Source: JALYLC01 sp963743275 (GTDB lineage Bacteria > Actinomycetota > Thermoleophilia > Gaiellales > JALYLC01). From it: 64,000 nt of DNA. The notes under the pieces are model-generated. The model searched no databases. It saw only the letters and a program-made list of their open reading frames with translations, and was not told the DNA's origin. Position numbers and translations under genes: made by a program. Shown here in pieces: positions 16,748-25,774 of the stretch; the first letter of the stretch is position 1; every line of letters begins with the position of its first letter. The stretch covers positions 310,001-374,000 of the forward strand of contig CAVUPB010000008.1 of assembly GCA_963743275.1 (NCBI GenBank). Reading direction: 5' to 3'.

Positions 16748-17368
16748 GTGCAGACGGTCGCAATCGAGACACCGCACGGAGTGGCGCGCGCGCACGTGCG
16801 CCGGGCCGACACTCCGCCGCGCGCCGCGCTGATCCTCGGTCACGGGGCCGGCGGCGGCGTCAACGCGCCCGACCTCGTCGCGGCCGCCGGCGTCGCACTG
16901 GCGGAGGGGATCACCGTCGTGCTCGTCGAGCAGCCCTATCGCGTCGCCGGGCGCCGCTCGCCGGCACCCGCCCTGCAGCTCGACGCATCCTTCCTCGCGG
17001 TCGTCGAGGCCCTGCGCGCGAACGAGCTGCGGCGCCTGCCGCTGCTCGTCGGCGGGCGCTCCTCGGGCGCGCGGGTCGCATGTCGCACCGCGGGGGCGAC
17101 GGGCGCCGCCGGCGTGCTCTGCCTCGCGTTCCCGCTCGTGCCTCCCCGCCGCACCGGGCCGCCGGCCGCGAGCCGCCTGCACGAGCTCGACCTGGTCACG
17201 GTGCCGGTGCTGGTCGTGCAGGGTGCGCGCGACCCGTTCGGAATGCCGCCGGCCGGCCCGCTGCGCGAGGTGGCGGTCGTGCAGGGCGACCACAGCCTGC
17301 GCACGGACGTCGCGGCGCAGTCGGCGGCGGTGCGCGCCTGGCTGCGGTCGCGCGTCAGCTCTGGCTGA
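16748..17368 (+). CDS. Alpha/beta hydrolase, KANL3/TEX30-like
   Basis: 206 residues from GTG 16748. The motifs ALILGHGAGGGVNAPDL, LLVGGRSSGARVA (nucleophile elbow G-x-S-x-G with Ser) and VLVVQGARDPFG (acid) with GDHSL (His) match the small TEX30/KANL3-like hydrolase family of unknown substrate. It lies 31 bp after dinB on the same strand and could be co-transcribed with it, though no SOS function is known for this family. The 3' end overlaps the convergent MerR gene by 14 bp. Confidence 0.85.
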   Translation: MQTVAIETPHGVARAHVRRADTPPRAALILGHGAGGGVNAPDLVAAAGVALAEGITVVLVEQPYRVAGRRSPAPALQLDASFLAVVEALRANELRRLPLLVGGRSSGARVACRTAGATGAAGVLCLAFPLVPPRRTGPPAASRLHELDLVTVPVLVVQGARDPFGMPPAGPLREVAVVQGDHSLRTDVAAQSAAVRAWLRSRVSSG

Positions 17369-17828
17369 CGTGCGCCTCGGCCTTCGTCTCGAGCTCCTCG
17401 CGGATCTCCTCGATCAGCCTGAGCCGGTCCTTCAGCTCGCCGGCGAACTGGGCGAGCGTCTTCTGCCGCGCCCGCACGAGCTCGAGCTGCCGCTCGATGA
17501 TCGGCGTCGCGGTCTCGATGATGCGAATGCGATCGGCGTGGCTCGGGTCGTCGTCCCACTCGTCGCGCAGCGCCGCGCGCGCCTCCTCCGCCTCGGCGAG
17601 ATCGACGATCGCCTCGAGGGACAGGCCGAGCAGGTCGCGCAGGCGCAGAACCTCCTGCAGACGCGCGATGTCCGCCTCGCCGTAGAGGCGGTGCGCGCCC
17701 TTGCTGCGCTGCGCGCCGCCGCCGAGCAGCCCGAGCTCCTCGTAGTAGCGGATCGTGCGCGTCGTGACGCCCAGACGCGCGGCCACCGTGCCGATGCGGA
17801 AGCAGCGAACCTGCGTCGGTGGCGTCAT
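17355..17828 (-). CDS. MerR-family transcriptional regulator
   Basis: 157 residues from ATG 17828; an ATG at 17864 would add 12 residues before the domain. The winged helix begins FRIGTVAARLGVTTRTIRYYEELGLL, followed by HRLYGEADIARLQEVLRLRDLLGLSLEAI, both standard for MerR proteins. A long dimerisation helix and a charged coiled-coil tail follow. No C-terminal Cys motif for metal binding is present, so the effector is unknown. A dyad GCACT-TGT-AGTGC (17833-17845) lies immediately upstream and may be its own operator. Confidence 0.9.
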   Translation of the reverse strand: MTPPTQVRCFRIGTVAARLGVTTRTIRYYEELGLLGGGAQRSKGAHRLYGEADIARLQEVLRLRDLLGLSLEAIVDLAEAEEARAALRDEWDDDPSHADRIRIIETATPIIERQLELVRARQKTLAQFAGELKDRLRLIEEIREELETKAEAHVSQS

Positions 17829-17832
17829 GCGA

Positions 17833-17845
17833 GCACTTGTAGTGC
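17833..17845. promoter_or_regulatory. Dyad upstream of merR-type gene
   Basis: GCACT-TGT-AGTGC is a perfect 5-bp inverted repeat placed 4 bp before the regulator's start codon. MerR regulators commonly bind dyads in the spacer of their promoter. This site is so close to the start that it would act by autorepression or mark a leaderless transcript. Confidence 0.35.
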
Positions 17846-17917
17846 AGATTGCGAACCGCTGCAAGACCCGGCAGCCACTTCGCGTGCACGACGGCGCTGC
17901 GGTCTGGTGTCAGGACA

Positions 17918-18967
17918 CTAGCGGCGCAGCGGCTGATCGACCGGGTCGCCGTGCATCGCGAGCGCCCGCGTGAGCGCCCGCCGCGCGGCGGCGCGATCGC
18001 CCCAGCGCAGCGCCCGCCCGCGCTCGCCGGCGCGCAGGTCGATGAGGTCGCGCTCCCACCCGCTGCGATCGCGCACGACGGGACCGGGGCTCAGCGAGAC
18101 GAGCACCGGCTGCTCGTTGACCAGCATGAGATCGCCGTCGCAGGCCTCGACGCGCGGGCGCGAGAGCAGCCCCTCCTCGTCCGCGGTCGTCTGCCGCACG
18201 AGCGCTGCGAGCCAGCTCGCCCAGATCGCGTCCGAGGCCGGCACGCCCTCCCGCCCGGTCAGCATCAGCCGCCGGCCGGTGGCCGCGGCCACGAACTCCT
18301 CGACCGCGATGAAGAGCCCGCGGCCGTCGCCGCGATCGACGACGTGCAGCTGCATGCCCTCGATCCAGGTGCAGGCGAGCAGGTCCGGCGCGATGTCGAG
18401 GACGTCGACCACGCCCAGGGGGTCGAGGACGTGCAGTGCGCGCAGCTCGCGTCCCATCGCCACGAGCTCGGCGGCCGCGATGTCGTCGCGTGCGACGTTC
18501 AGCGCGAACACCCGCTCGCCGACGCGCACGCGCCAGACGCTCGCGCGGCGGCCGTCCCGCACGCTCCAGAGCTCGACGGTGCCGGCCGACGCGCTGTCCG
18601 GGCAGGCGAGCACGTAGTCGAGGGCCGCGCGCAGGCTCGTCGCGTAGGAGCGCACGCCGGCCGCGCGGGCGGCGTGCGCGACGCCGCCGATGAGCGTGGT
18701 CGACAGACCGCCCACGGTCTCGGGCTCGCGCAGGCCGGCGAGGATGCCGTCGAGCACCGGCGCGAGCTGGGCCCACAGCTGCTCGTCGAGCCCTATGCGT
18801 TCGAGCGGCTCGAGCGCGCGCGGCATCGTCGCGTGGTGCGGGCCGTGCGCGCCCGCGGGCGGGGGATCCCCGAGCGGGCCCATCCAGACCGGCAGCGCGC
18901 GCGGGCCGTGCCGGATGGTGAGGCGAGACACCTCATTACCGTATTTCTCGGGTGGCTTTCTGCACAC
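17918..18967 (-). CDS. Hypothetical protein, function unknown
   Basis: Up to 349 residues; the start is uncertain, since the first about 45 residues (Pro/His-rich) may be untranslated and in-frame starts exist further in. The body is soluble and alternating alpha/beta (VFALNVARDDIAAAELVAMGRELRALHVLDP; LLACTWIEGMQLHV) and ends in an Arg/Ala-rich helix. The order 'ALNVARD...LRALH...G.V' faintly recalls a kinase-fold (APH-like) N-lobe and hinge, but no catalytic HxD or DFG motif is clear, so I assign no function. It is divergent from the SDR gene and 89 bp from the MerR gene. Confidence 0.6.
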   Translation of the reverse strand: MCRKPPEKYGNEVSRLTIRHGPRALPVWMGPLGDPPPAGAHGPHHATMPRALEPLERIGLDEQLWAQLAPVLDGILAGLREPETVGGLSTTLIGGVAHAARAAGVRSYATSLRAALDYVLACPDSASAGTVELWSVRDGRRASVWRVRVGERVFALNVARDDIAAAELVAMGRELRALHVLDPLGVVDVLDIAPDLLACTWIEGMQLHVVDRGDGRGLFIAVEEFVAAATGRRLMLTGREGVPASDAIWASWLAALVRQTTADEEGLLSRPRVEACDGDLMLVNEQPVLVSLSPGPVVRDRSGWERDLIDLRAGERGRALRWGDRAAARRALTRALAMHGDPVDQPLRR

Positions 18968-19038
18968 CGCGCGAAATCATGCGGTTCCGGCGCTCTCCCT
19001 GACCCGTTCGGGGGAGGTCGCTTCTAAGATCGCGTGCG

Positions 19039-19791
19039 ATGGGTCGAGTCGAGGGCAAGGTCGTCGTCGTCACCGGCGCCGCGGGCGGTCAGGGCGCCGG
19101 CGAGGCGCAGGCGCTCGCGCGCGAGGGCGCGGTCGTGATCGCGACCGACATCGAGCCCGGCGATCCGCGGCTCGGGGGCGGGATCGCCTACCGGCGCCTC
19201 GACGTCTCGCGGCAGGACGACTGGCGTGCGCTGGCCACCTGGCTGGCCGAGGCGCACGGACGCGTGGACGGCCTCGTCAACAACGCCGCCGTTCCCTTCC
19301 GCGAGCGGCTCGGGGACATCGCACTCGCCGACTGGGAGCGTGTGCTCGGCATCAACCTCACGGGCGCGCTGCTCGGGATCCAGGCGCTCGCGCCGCTGAT
19401 GCCGCGCGGCGGATCGATCGTCAACGTCGGCTCGATCGCCGGGCTCACCGGCTACCACGGGGTGGCCTACACCGTCAGCAAGTGGGGGTTGCGCGGGCTC
19501 TCGCGCGTCGCGAGCCTCGAGCTCGGCGCCCAGGGCATTCGCGTCAACACGATCCTGCCGGGGTACATCGAGACGCCGATGACGGCCACGGCGCCGGCGT
19601 GGTTCCGCTCGCTCAACATCGAGGACACGCCGCTCGGGCGCACGGGGACGACCGAGGACGTCGCGCCGCTCGTCGTCTTCCTGATCGCGGACGAGTCGTC
19701 GTACATCAGCGGCGCGGAGATCGCCGTCGACGGCGGGCAGAGCGCGCACGGCGGCAACAAGCGCTATTCCGACGCAGGTCGCGTCTCGTGA
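19039..19791 (+). CDS. SDR-family oxidoreductase (3-alpha/20-beta-hydroxysteroid dehydrogenase-like)
   Basis: 250 residues, a classical SDR. Visible are the cofactor motif TGAAGGQGAGEA, DGLVNNAAVPF (NNA), the catalytic Ser in NVGSIAGLTG and YTVSKWG (Tyr-x-x-x-Lys). The Asp in IATDIEPGD after strand 2 favours NAD+ over NADP+. It oxidises a secondary alcohol or reduces a ketone; steroid specificity is a family label only. Its stop overlaps the GTG of the phosphotriesterase-like gene (GTGA, 19788-19791), so the two enzymes probably act in one pathway, for instance on a hydroxy-lactone. Confidence 0.9.
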   Translation: MGRVEGKVVVVTGAAGGQGAGEAQALAREGAVVIATDIEPGDPRLGGGIAYRRLDVSRQDDWRALATWLAEAHGRVDGLVNNAAVPFRERLGDIALADWERVLGINLTGALLGIQALAPLMPRGGSIVNVGSIAGLTGYHGVAYTVSKWGLRGLSRVASLELGAQGIRVNTILPGYIETPMTATAPAWFRSLNIEDTPLGRTGTTEDVAPLVVFLIADESSYISGAEIAVDGGQSAHGGNKRYSDAGRVS

Positions 19792-20744
19792 GCACCGTCG
19801 AGACCGTGCGCGGGCCGGTCGCCGTCGCGAGCCTCGGCGCCACGCTGATGCACGAGCACATCTTCGTGCTCGACCCCTCGGCGCTCGCCAACTACGCGCA
19901 CGCCTGGGGAGAGAGCTGGTGGGACGAGGAGGAGCGCATCGCCGATGCGATCCGGAAGCTGCAGCGGCTGCGGGCGGGCGGCATCGCGACGATCGTCGAT
20001 CCGAGCGTGCCGGGCCTCGGGCGCCACATCCCGCTGATCCAGCGCATCAACGCCGAGGTCGACCTCAACATCGTCGTCGCGACGGGCGTCTACCAGTTCC
20101 TCGAGCTGCCGAGCTTCCTCGCGTACCGCTCCGACGACGTGATCGCCGAGCTCTTCGTGCGCGAGATCCGCGAGGGCATCGACGACACCGGCGTCAAGGC
20201 GGCGTTCCTCAAGTGCGCGGTCGAGCAGCACGGCCTGATCGGGGACGTGCCGCGCATCCTCGCCGTCGTCGCCGCGGCGGCGATCGAGACGGGCGTGCCG
20301 GTGATGGTGCACACGAACGCGGTGGCGCAGACCGGGCTGCTCGCACTCGATGCGCTGACGGGCGCCGGCGTCGACCCGGCGCGGATCGTGATCGCGCACG
20401 CGGGCGACAGCAACGACCTCGGCTACCTGCGCGCGATCGCGGACACCGGGGCGAGCCTCGGCTGCGATCGCTTCAACATCCCGCACTTCAACCCCGACGA
20501 CAAGCGCGTCGCGACGCTTGCGGCGCTCGTCGCGGAGGGCTACACGCGGAGCGTCCATCTCGGGCACGACGCGGCGTGCTTCTACGACTTCATGTTCCGC
20601 AACCCGCCCTTCGCCGACGAGCGGCCCGACTACCTCCACATCTCGGCGAAGATCGTCCCGGCGCTGCTCGCCGCGGGTGTGACGCAGGCGCAGGTCGACG
20701 AGATGCTGACCGGCAATCCGCGCCGCTTCTTCACGCGAGCCTGA
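19788..20744 (+). CDS. Phosphotriesterase-family amidohydrolase (lactonase-like)
   Basis: 318 residues from GTG 19788. The binuclear metal site of the PTE family is complete: HxH in LMHEHIFV, the bridging Lys in AAFLKCAVEQ, His in VMVHTNAV, His in IVIAHAGDSND and Asp in VHLGHDAACF. Many bacterial members hydrolyse lactones rather than organophosphates. The native substrate is unknown. It is translationally coupled to the SDR upstream. In such a pair the dehydrogenase could make a lactone that this enzyme opens, which is inference. Confidence 0.9.
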   Translation: MSTVETVRGPVAVASLGATLMHEHIFVLDPSALANYAHAWGESWWDEEERIADAIRKLQRLRAGGIATIVDPSVPGLGRHIPLIQRINAEVDLNIVVATGVYQFLELPSFLAYRSDDVIAELFVREIREGIDDTGVKAAFLKCAVEQHGLIGDVPRILAVVAAAAIETGVPVMVHTNAVAQTGLLALDALTGAGVDPARIVIAHAGDSNDLGYLRAIADTGASLGCDRFNIPHFNPDDKRVATLAALVAEGYTRSVHLGHDAACFYDFMFRNPPFADERPDYLHISAKIVPALLAAGVTQAQVDEMLTGNPRRFFTRA

Positions 20745-20753
20745 GCGCCCGCC

Positions 20754-21116
20754 TCACGCCGCCGGCCCCTCGTAGACGCAGCCCGAGCTGCAGGTCTCGC
20801 GCACGACGATCCGGCAGAGGCCGGGCAGGGCGGGTGCGAGACGCTGCCAGATCCAGCGCGCGAGGTTCTCGCTGGTGGGGTTCTCGAGGCCCTCGATCTC
20901 GTTCAGGTAGTGGTGGTCGAGCTGCGCGTGGAGGGGCTTGAACGCCGCCTCCAGCGCGGCGAAGTCCATGAACCAGCCGAGCTGCTCGTCGACGGTGCCG
21001 CGTGCGTGGATCGCGACGCGGAAGGAGTGGCCGTGCAGGCGCGCGCACTTGTGCTCGGGCGGCACCATGGGGAGGCGGTGGGCGGCCTCGAACGTGAACT
21101 CCTTGAAGATCTCCAC
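20754..21116 (-). CDS. queD: 6-carboxytetrahydropterin synthase QueD
   Basis: 120 residues from GTG 21116, which shares one base with the queE stop (TAGTG). The zinc ligands and catalytic triad of the 6-pyruvoyl-tetrahydropterin synthase family are visible: FEAAHRL, HKCARLHGHSF (zinc His pair and catalytic Cys nearby) and LDHHYLNE, with PTSENLARWIW (substrate Glu). It converts dihydroneopterin triphosphate to 6-carboxytetrahydropterin, the second step to queuosine or other 7-deazapurines. It is the last gene of queC-queE-queD. No queF or tgt is visible in the window. Confidence 0.92.
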   Translation of the reverse strand: MEIFKEFTFEAAHRLPMVPPEHKCARLHGHSFRVAIHARGTVDEQLGWFMDFAALEAAFKPLHAQLDHHYLNEIEGLENPTSENLARWIWQRLAPALPGLCRIVVRETCSSGCVYEGPAA

Positions 21117-21755
21117 TAGCGGATGCCGGTGATCTTGTGGGTCTGCAGGCTGAGGCGCCACTGCGGGTGGGCGAGGCAGTAGGCGATCGCCGCGGCGATG
21201 TTGGCGTCGAGCTCGGGGCCGTCCATGGGCTGCAGGAAGAAGTGCTCGAAGTCGGCGTCGGCGAAGCGCTCGGGCGGCGCGAGCGCCTGCGGGTAGACGA
21301 GCTTGAGCTCGTCGCCGCGCAGGAGCACCGTCGCCGATCCCGCCTTGGGGCTGACGCAGATCCAGTCGATCCCGGGCGGGGGCTCGAGCGTGCCGTTCGT
21401 CTCGACGGCGATTGCGAAGCCGGCGCCGTGCAGCGCAGCGACGAGCGCCGCGTCCAGCTGCAGGAGCGGCTCGCCGCCGGTGCACACGACGAGCGGACGG
21501 CTGCGCCCGTTGACACGGCGGCCAGCGCTCGGCGACGGCGCTCGCGAGCTCGGCGGCGGTGCGGAACTTGCCGCCGAAGGTGCCGTCGGTGCCGACGAAG
21601 TCGGTGTCGCAGAACGTGCACACGGCGCTCGCGCGGTCCTTCTCGCGCCCGCTCCAGAGGTTGCAGCCGGCGAAGCGGCAGAACACCGCGGGCCGCCCGG
21701 CGTTCGCGCCCTCGCCCTGCAGGGTGTAGAAGATCTCCTTGACCGCGTACGTCAT
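21116..21755 (-). CDS. queE: 7-carboxy-7-deazaguanine synthase QueE, frameshifted
   Basis: Begins MTYAVKEIFYTLQGEGANAG, the QueE signature. The cluster motif is C-x14-C-x2-C (CNLW...VCTFCDTDF), the variant type known for some QueE radical-SAM enzymes. Near 21515-21523 the frame shifts by one base, and the rest reads VNGRSRPLVVCTGGEPLLQLD to SLQTHKITGIR. Deleting one base gives a complete enzyme of about 212 residues. It rearranges 6-carboxytetrahydropterin to 7-carboxy-7-deazaguanine. It reads in frame from queC with no stop between. Confidence 0.85.
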
Positions 21756-22460
21756 CGGCGTCACCCCGGCGCCGGGCGCGTACGCGCCCGGATCGGGCAC
21801 GCCGACCGCCGCGAACCCCCGCAGCCGCAGCCGGCAGGCATCGCAGGCGCCGCACGCGCGGCCCTCGGCGTCGGGGTCGTAGCAGCTCTGCGTGACCGCG
21901 TAGTCGACCCCCAGCTCGAGCCCGCGGCGGATGATGCCCTCCTTCGTGAGCTGCATCAGCGGCGCGTGGATCGTCAGCCGCTGCGTGCCCTCGACACCGG
22001 CCTTCGTGGCCAGGTTCGCCATCCGCTCGAACGCCTCGATGTACTCCGGCCGGCAGTCCGGATAGCCGCTGTAGTCGAGCGCGTTGACGCCCACGAAGAT
22101 GTCGCTCGCCGCCAGCGTCTCGGCCCACGCCAGCGCGAACGACAGGAAGATCGTGTTGCGCGCGGGCACGTACGTGATCGGGATCCCGGCGCCCATCTCC
22201 TCGTCCGAGCGGCCCTTCGGCACCGCGATGTCGGCCGTCAGCGCCGACCCCCCGAAGACGCGCAGGTCGATCTCCGCGACCACGTGCTCGGCACCCGCCG
22301 CCGCAGCGATACGCCGCGCCGCCTCCAGCTCGATCACGTGCCGCTGCCCGTAGCGGAAGCTCAGCGCGTACGGCACGAACCCCTCGCTGCGCGCGATCGC
22401 CAGCACCGTCGACGAATCGAGACCGCCGCTCAGGAGCACCACTGCGCGCTTGCCGCTCAT
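21756..22460 (-). CDS. queC: 7-cyano-7-deazaguanine synthase QueC, read-through to QueE
   Basis: 235 codons from ATG 22460. The ATP pyrophosphatase P-loop (VVLLSGGLDSSTVLAIA) and the zinc motif CYDPDAEGRACGACDACRLRLRGF are intact. It converts carboxy-deazaguanine to preQ0 with ATP and ammonia. After its natural end (GVPDPGAY) the frame continues through eight residues into the QueE Met at 21755 without a stop, a formal QueC-QueE fusion. One frame over, a TGA lies 5 bp before the QueE ATG, so an extra base near 21760-21780 could have created the fusion. The start is 20 bp from the divergent AlkD-like gene. Confidence 0.88.
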
Positions 22461-22480
22461 ACGCCATCAGACTACGACGA

Positions 22481-23227
22481 GTGACCGCCGCGAGGATCGC
22501 GCAGGGCATCGACGCCGAGCTCCGGGCCGCCGGCGATCCCGAGCGCGCCGAGGGCGAGAAGCGCTATCTCAAGAGCGCGCTCGAGCACTACGGGACGGGC
22601 GTCCCCGCGACCCGCCGGGTCGTCAAGACGGCGCTCGCCCGCCACCCGGGCCTCGCGCACGCGGACGTCGTCGGGATCGCCGAGGCGCTCTGGGCGCGCC
22701 CCGTGCACGAGTGCCGCGCCGCTGCCGTCGAGCTGCTCGACCTCCGCGGCGAGCTGCTCGGGCCGGGCGACATCGGGCTCCTCGAGCGGCTGATCCGCGA
22801 GTCGCGCACGTGGGCGCTCGTCGACGGGCTGGCGGCGAGCGTGACCGGGCCGCTGGTCGAGCGCTGCCCCGAGCTCGGGGCGGTACTCGACCGCTGGGCG
22901 GCGGACGACGACTTCTGGGTGCGGCGCTCGGCGCTGCTCGCGCTGCTGCTGCCGCTCCGCCAGGGCCGTGGCGACTTCGAGCGCTTCGGCCGCTATGCGG
23001 ACGCGATGCTGGAGGAGAAGGAGTTCTTCGTGCGCAAGGCGATCGGGTGGGTGCTGCGCGACACCTCGAGGAAGCGGCCCGAGCTCGTCTCCGCGTGGCT
23101 GCGGCCGCGCGCGGGGCGGGCCTCGGGCGTGACCGTGCGCGAGGCGGTCAAGCACCTTCCCGAGGCGGAGCGCGGCGAGATCATGGGCGCATACCGGCTC
23201 GCCTCCGTGCGCGCTCGGCGTCCCTAG
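22481..23227 (+). CDS. DNA alkylation repair protein, AlkD-like HEAT-repeat glycosylase
   Basis: 248 residues from GTG 22481. It is a HEAT-like all-helical protein. The motifs RYLKSALEHYGTGVPATRRVVK near residue 30, LIRESRTWALVDGLAASVTGPLV (the Trp-Asp region of AlkC/AlkD) and DDDFWVRRSALLALLLPLR match the family, and KEFFVRKAIGWVLRDTSRKRPELV is its conserved C-terminal helix pair. These glycosylases remove N3- and N7-alkylated bases without base flipping. It is divergent from queC, with 20 bp between the start codons. Confidence 0.9.
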   Translation: MTAARIAQGIDAELRAAGDPERAEGEKRYLKSALEHYGTGVPATRRVVKTALARHPGLAHADVVGIAEALWARPVHECRAAAVELLDLRGELLGPGDIGLLERLIRESRTWALVDGLAASVTGPLVERCPELGAVLDRWAADDDFWVRRSALLALLLPLRQGRGDFERFGRYADAMLEEKEFFVRKAIGWVLRDTSRKRPELVSAWLRPRAGRASGVTVREAVKHLPEAERGEIMGAYRLASVRARRP

Positions 23228-23363
23228 CGCTTCCCTCGGCGCGGGCATTGCGTCGATTGGGACTCACGCTCGCAGGCGTTCGATCCGATGCATGGACGCA
23301 GCAGCGCATTGCGCGCGTCGCGCGTGTCCGCGCGGGCAGCTGCAGGAGAAGGAGGGTCCCCCA

Positions 23364-25766
23364 GTGATTCGGCTGACGAATCTGATCGTCTACTCGCGCG
23401 TCCCCGGGTCGCTGGCCACGGGCCGCCCCGGCGCGCACAGGCGCCCGGCTCTGCCCGACGCACCCGCCCCCGCCCGGACGCCCGGCCGGGGAACGCGGCG
23501 GCCATCGCACCTGTGGGCGCTCGCGGCGATCGGCGCCTTCGTGGCCGTCTACGCCTCGTGGCAGCTCTTCCGCTGGGGACCTGCGGGGTCCCGCGGATTC
23601 CTCGCCGACGCCTTCTTCTACCCGATCGAGATCGCAGCGGTGGTCACCGCGTGGCGCGCATCGCAGCGCTGCACCGGCATGCACCGGCTGCAGACCGCCT
23701 GGCGCGTGCTCTCGCTCGCATCGCTCGTGTACTTCGCCGGCGATGTCACCTGGAGCGGCTACGAGCTGGCGGGCGCCAGTCCCTATCCGTCGCTCGCCGA
23801 CGCCTTCTACCTCGCGTTCTACCCGCTGATGCTGTGGGGTCTGCTCTCGTTCCCCGTGGCCCGGCGGGGCGGCGACCACGTTCGGCTGGCGCTCGATCTC
23901 GCCGTCGTCGTGATCGGCGCATCGGCGGTCGTGGTCTATGTCGTGCTCGGTCCGAATGCCGTTGCGGGCGGCTCGAGCGCGTTGCAGACGGCCTTTTCGA
24001 TCGCGTATCCCGTCGGCGACATGGTGCTCCTCATCGGGTTGGCGTGGGTGCTCCTGCGGCAATCGATCCCGTCCGCCCGCCGCGCGCTGGCCTTCATGGC
24101 CGGTGGGCTCCTCCTGTACGTCGCCGGCGATCTCGTCTATGGCTACATGACGCTGCACTCCGGCTACCAGAGCGGCGACCGCGTCGACCTGCTCTACATG
24201 GCCGCGCTCGGCTTCGTCGCCGTCGCGGCCACGGCGCAGGAACCGGTCGCCCGGCCGCAGCGGCTGGCGCAGGGCCCGACCCGCGAGCAGATCGGCTGGC
24301 TGCCGTACACGGCCGTCGCGGTGGGGTTCGCCGTCCTGCTGGTGTCGCAGCGAGATCACGCGTTCTTCCCCGACCTCACCCTGATCCTCATCGCCATCGT
24401 CCTCGCGGCGCTGGTCGCGGCGCGACAGTTCTTCGCCCAGCGCGATCTCCTCGGCGCCCAGGGCATGCTCCGCCACCAGGCGCTGCACGATGCCCTGACC
24501 GGGTTGCCCAATCGCACGCTCGTGCTCGACCGCGCCGAGCAGGTGCTGGCACGCGCGCGGCGCCAGAGCACCCCGGTGGCCGCGCTCTACATCGACATCG
24601 ACGGCTTCAAGCACGTCAACGACAGCTTCGGCCATGCCGCGGGCGACGAGCTGCTGAAGGCCGTCGCGGCACGTCTCAAGGGCGTGGTGCGCGACGGCGA
24701 TACGGTGGGCCGGATCGGCGGCGACGAGTTCGTCGTCGTGCTCGACTCGCCGACGCTCGACGCCGGCCCCGAGCTCGTCCTCGAGCGCATCCTCGAGGTC
24801 TTGCGCCAGCCCGTCGCCGTCAGCCAGCTGGGCGAGCGCTCGCTCGTCGTGACCGCCAGCATCGGGCTCGCAATGGGTCAGCGCGCGAGCGCCGACCAGC
24901 TCCTGCGGGACGCCGACCTGGCGCTCTACGAGGCGAAGGCCACCGGCAAGGACCGCTACGTGCTCTTCGAGTCCGCCATGCAGACGGTCGCGCAGGATCG
25001 CCTTCTGCTCGAGATGGACCTGCGCGAGGCGTTGGAGCGCGACGAGCTGTTCCTGCAGTATCAGCCGACGTTCGACCTCCAGAGCCGCGCGATCTTCGGC
25101 GTGGAGGCGTTGATCCGCTGGCGTCACCCGCGCCGCGGCGTCGTCGCCCCCGACGAGTTCATCCCGATCGCCGAGCAGACAGGGCTGATCGTCCCGATCG
25201 GCCACTGGGTGCTGCGCGAGGCCTGCCGGCAGGCGGCGTCGTGGCACCGGGCCGGACACGCGGTCGGCATCGCCGTCAACGTCTCCCCGCGCCAGCTGGA
25301 GCGCGACGACTTCATCGACGACGTGCGCGAAGCGCTCGCCGAGACCGGACTCGACGCCGCGATGCTCACGCTCGAGATCACCGAGACGACGCTCATGCGG
25401 GCACCCGACACCGCCGCGCGCCTCCAGCGGCTGAAGGACCTGGGCCTCCGCCTCGCGATCGACGACTTCGGCACCGGCTACAGCTCGCTCGCGTACCTGC
25501 GCCAGTTCCCCGTCGATGCGCTCAAGATCGATCGCTCCTTCATCTCCGGCAACGCCGGCTCGACCGAATCGGTTGCGCTCATCCACACGCTCGTGCAACT
25601 CGGCAAGTCGCTCGGACTGCAGACGCTCGGCGAGGGGATCGAGGACCACGAACAGCTTCGGCGCCTGCAGGACGAGCACTGCGATCTCGGCCAGGGATTC
25701 CTGCTCGCGCGCCCGCTCGACGCCCGCGATGTCGAGCGCTTCCTCGCGGTGGCGCTCGCCGCCTGA
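23364..25766 (+). CDS. Membrane-bound diguanylate cyclase/phosphodiesterase (GGDEF-EAL)
   Basis: 800 residues from GTG 23364, chosen because GGAGAAGGAGGG lies 8 bases upstream. The first 340 residues hold about ten hydrophobic segments, an integral membrane sensor. The GGDEF domain (about 375-535) has RIGGDEFVVVLDS. The EAL domain (about 550-795) has FGVEALIRWRHP, NVSPRQL, EITETTLM, DDFGTGYSSLAYL and KIDRSFI, so both c-di-GMP synthesis and breakdown look intact. Which activity dominates cannot be told. It is monocistronic and convergent with the sulfur cluster, 8 bp apart. Confidence 0.93.
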   Translation: MIRLTNLIVYSRVPGSLATGRPGAHRRPALPDAPAPARTPGRGTRRPSHLWALAAIGAFVAVYASWQLFRWGPAGSRGFLADAFFYPIEIAAVVTAWRASQRCTGMHRLQTAWRVLSLASLVYFAGDVTWSGYELAGASPYPSLADAFYLAFYPLMLWGLLSFPVARRGGDHVRLALDLAVVVIGASAVVVYVVLGPNAVAGGSSALQTAFSIAYPVGDMVLLIGLAWVLLRQSIPSARRALAFMAGGLLLYVAGDLVYGYMTLHSGYQSGDRVDLLYMAALGFVAVAATAQEPVARPQRLAQGPTREQIGWLPYTAVAVGFAVLLVSQRDHAFFPDLTLILIAIVLAALVAARQFFAQRDLLGAQGMLRHQALHDALTGLPNRTLVLDRAEQVLARARRQSTPVAALYIDIDGFKHVNDSFGHAAGDELLKAVAARLKGVVRDGDTVGRIGGDEFVVVLDSPTLDAGPELVLERILEVLRQPVAVSQLGERSLVVTASIGLAMGQRASADQLLRDADLALYEAKATGKDRYVLFESAMQTVAQDRLLLEMDLREALERDELFLQYQPTFDLQSRAIFGVEALIRWRHPRRGVVAPDEFIPIAEQTGLIVPIGHWVLREACRQAASWHRAGHAVGIAVNVSPRQLERDDFIDDVREALAETGLDAAMLTLEITETTLMRAPDTAARLQRLKDLGLRLAIDDFGTGYSSLAYLRQFPVDALKIDRSFISGNAGSTESVALIHTLVQLGKSLGLQTLGEGIEDHEQLRRLQDEHCDLGQGFLLARPLDARDVERFLAVALAA

Positions 25767-25774
25767 CGGGCGGG

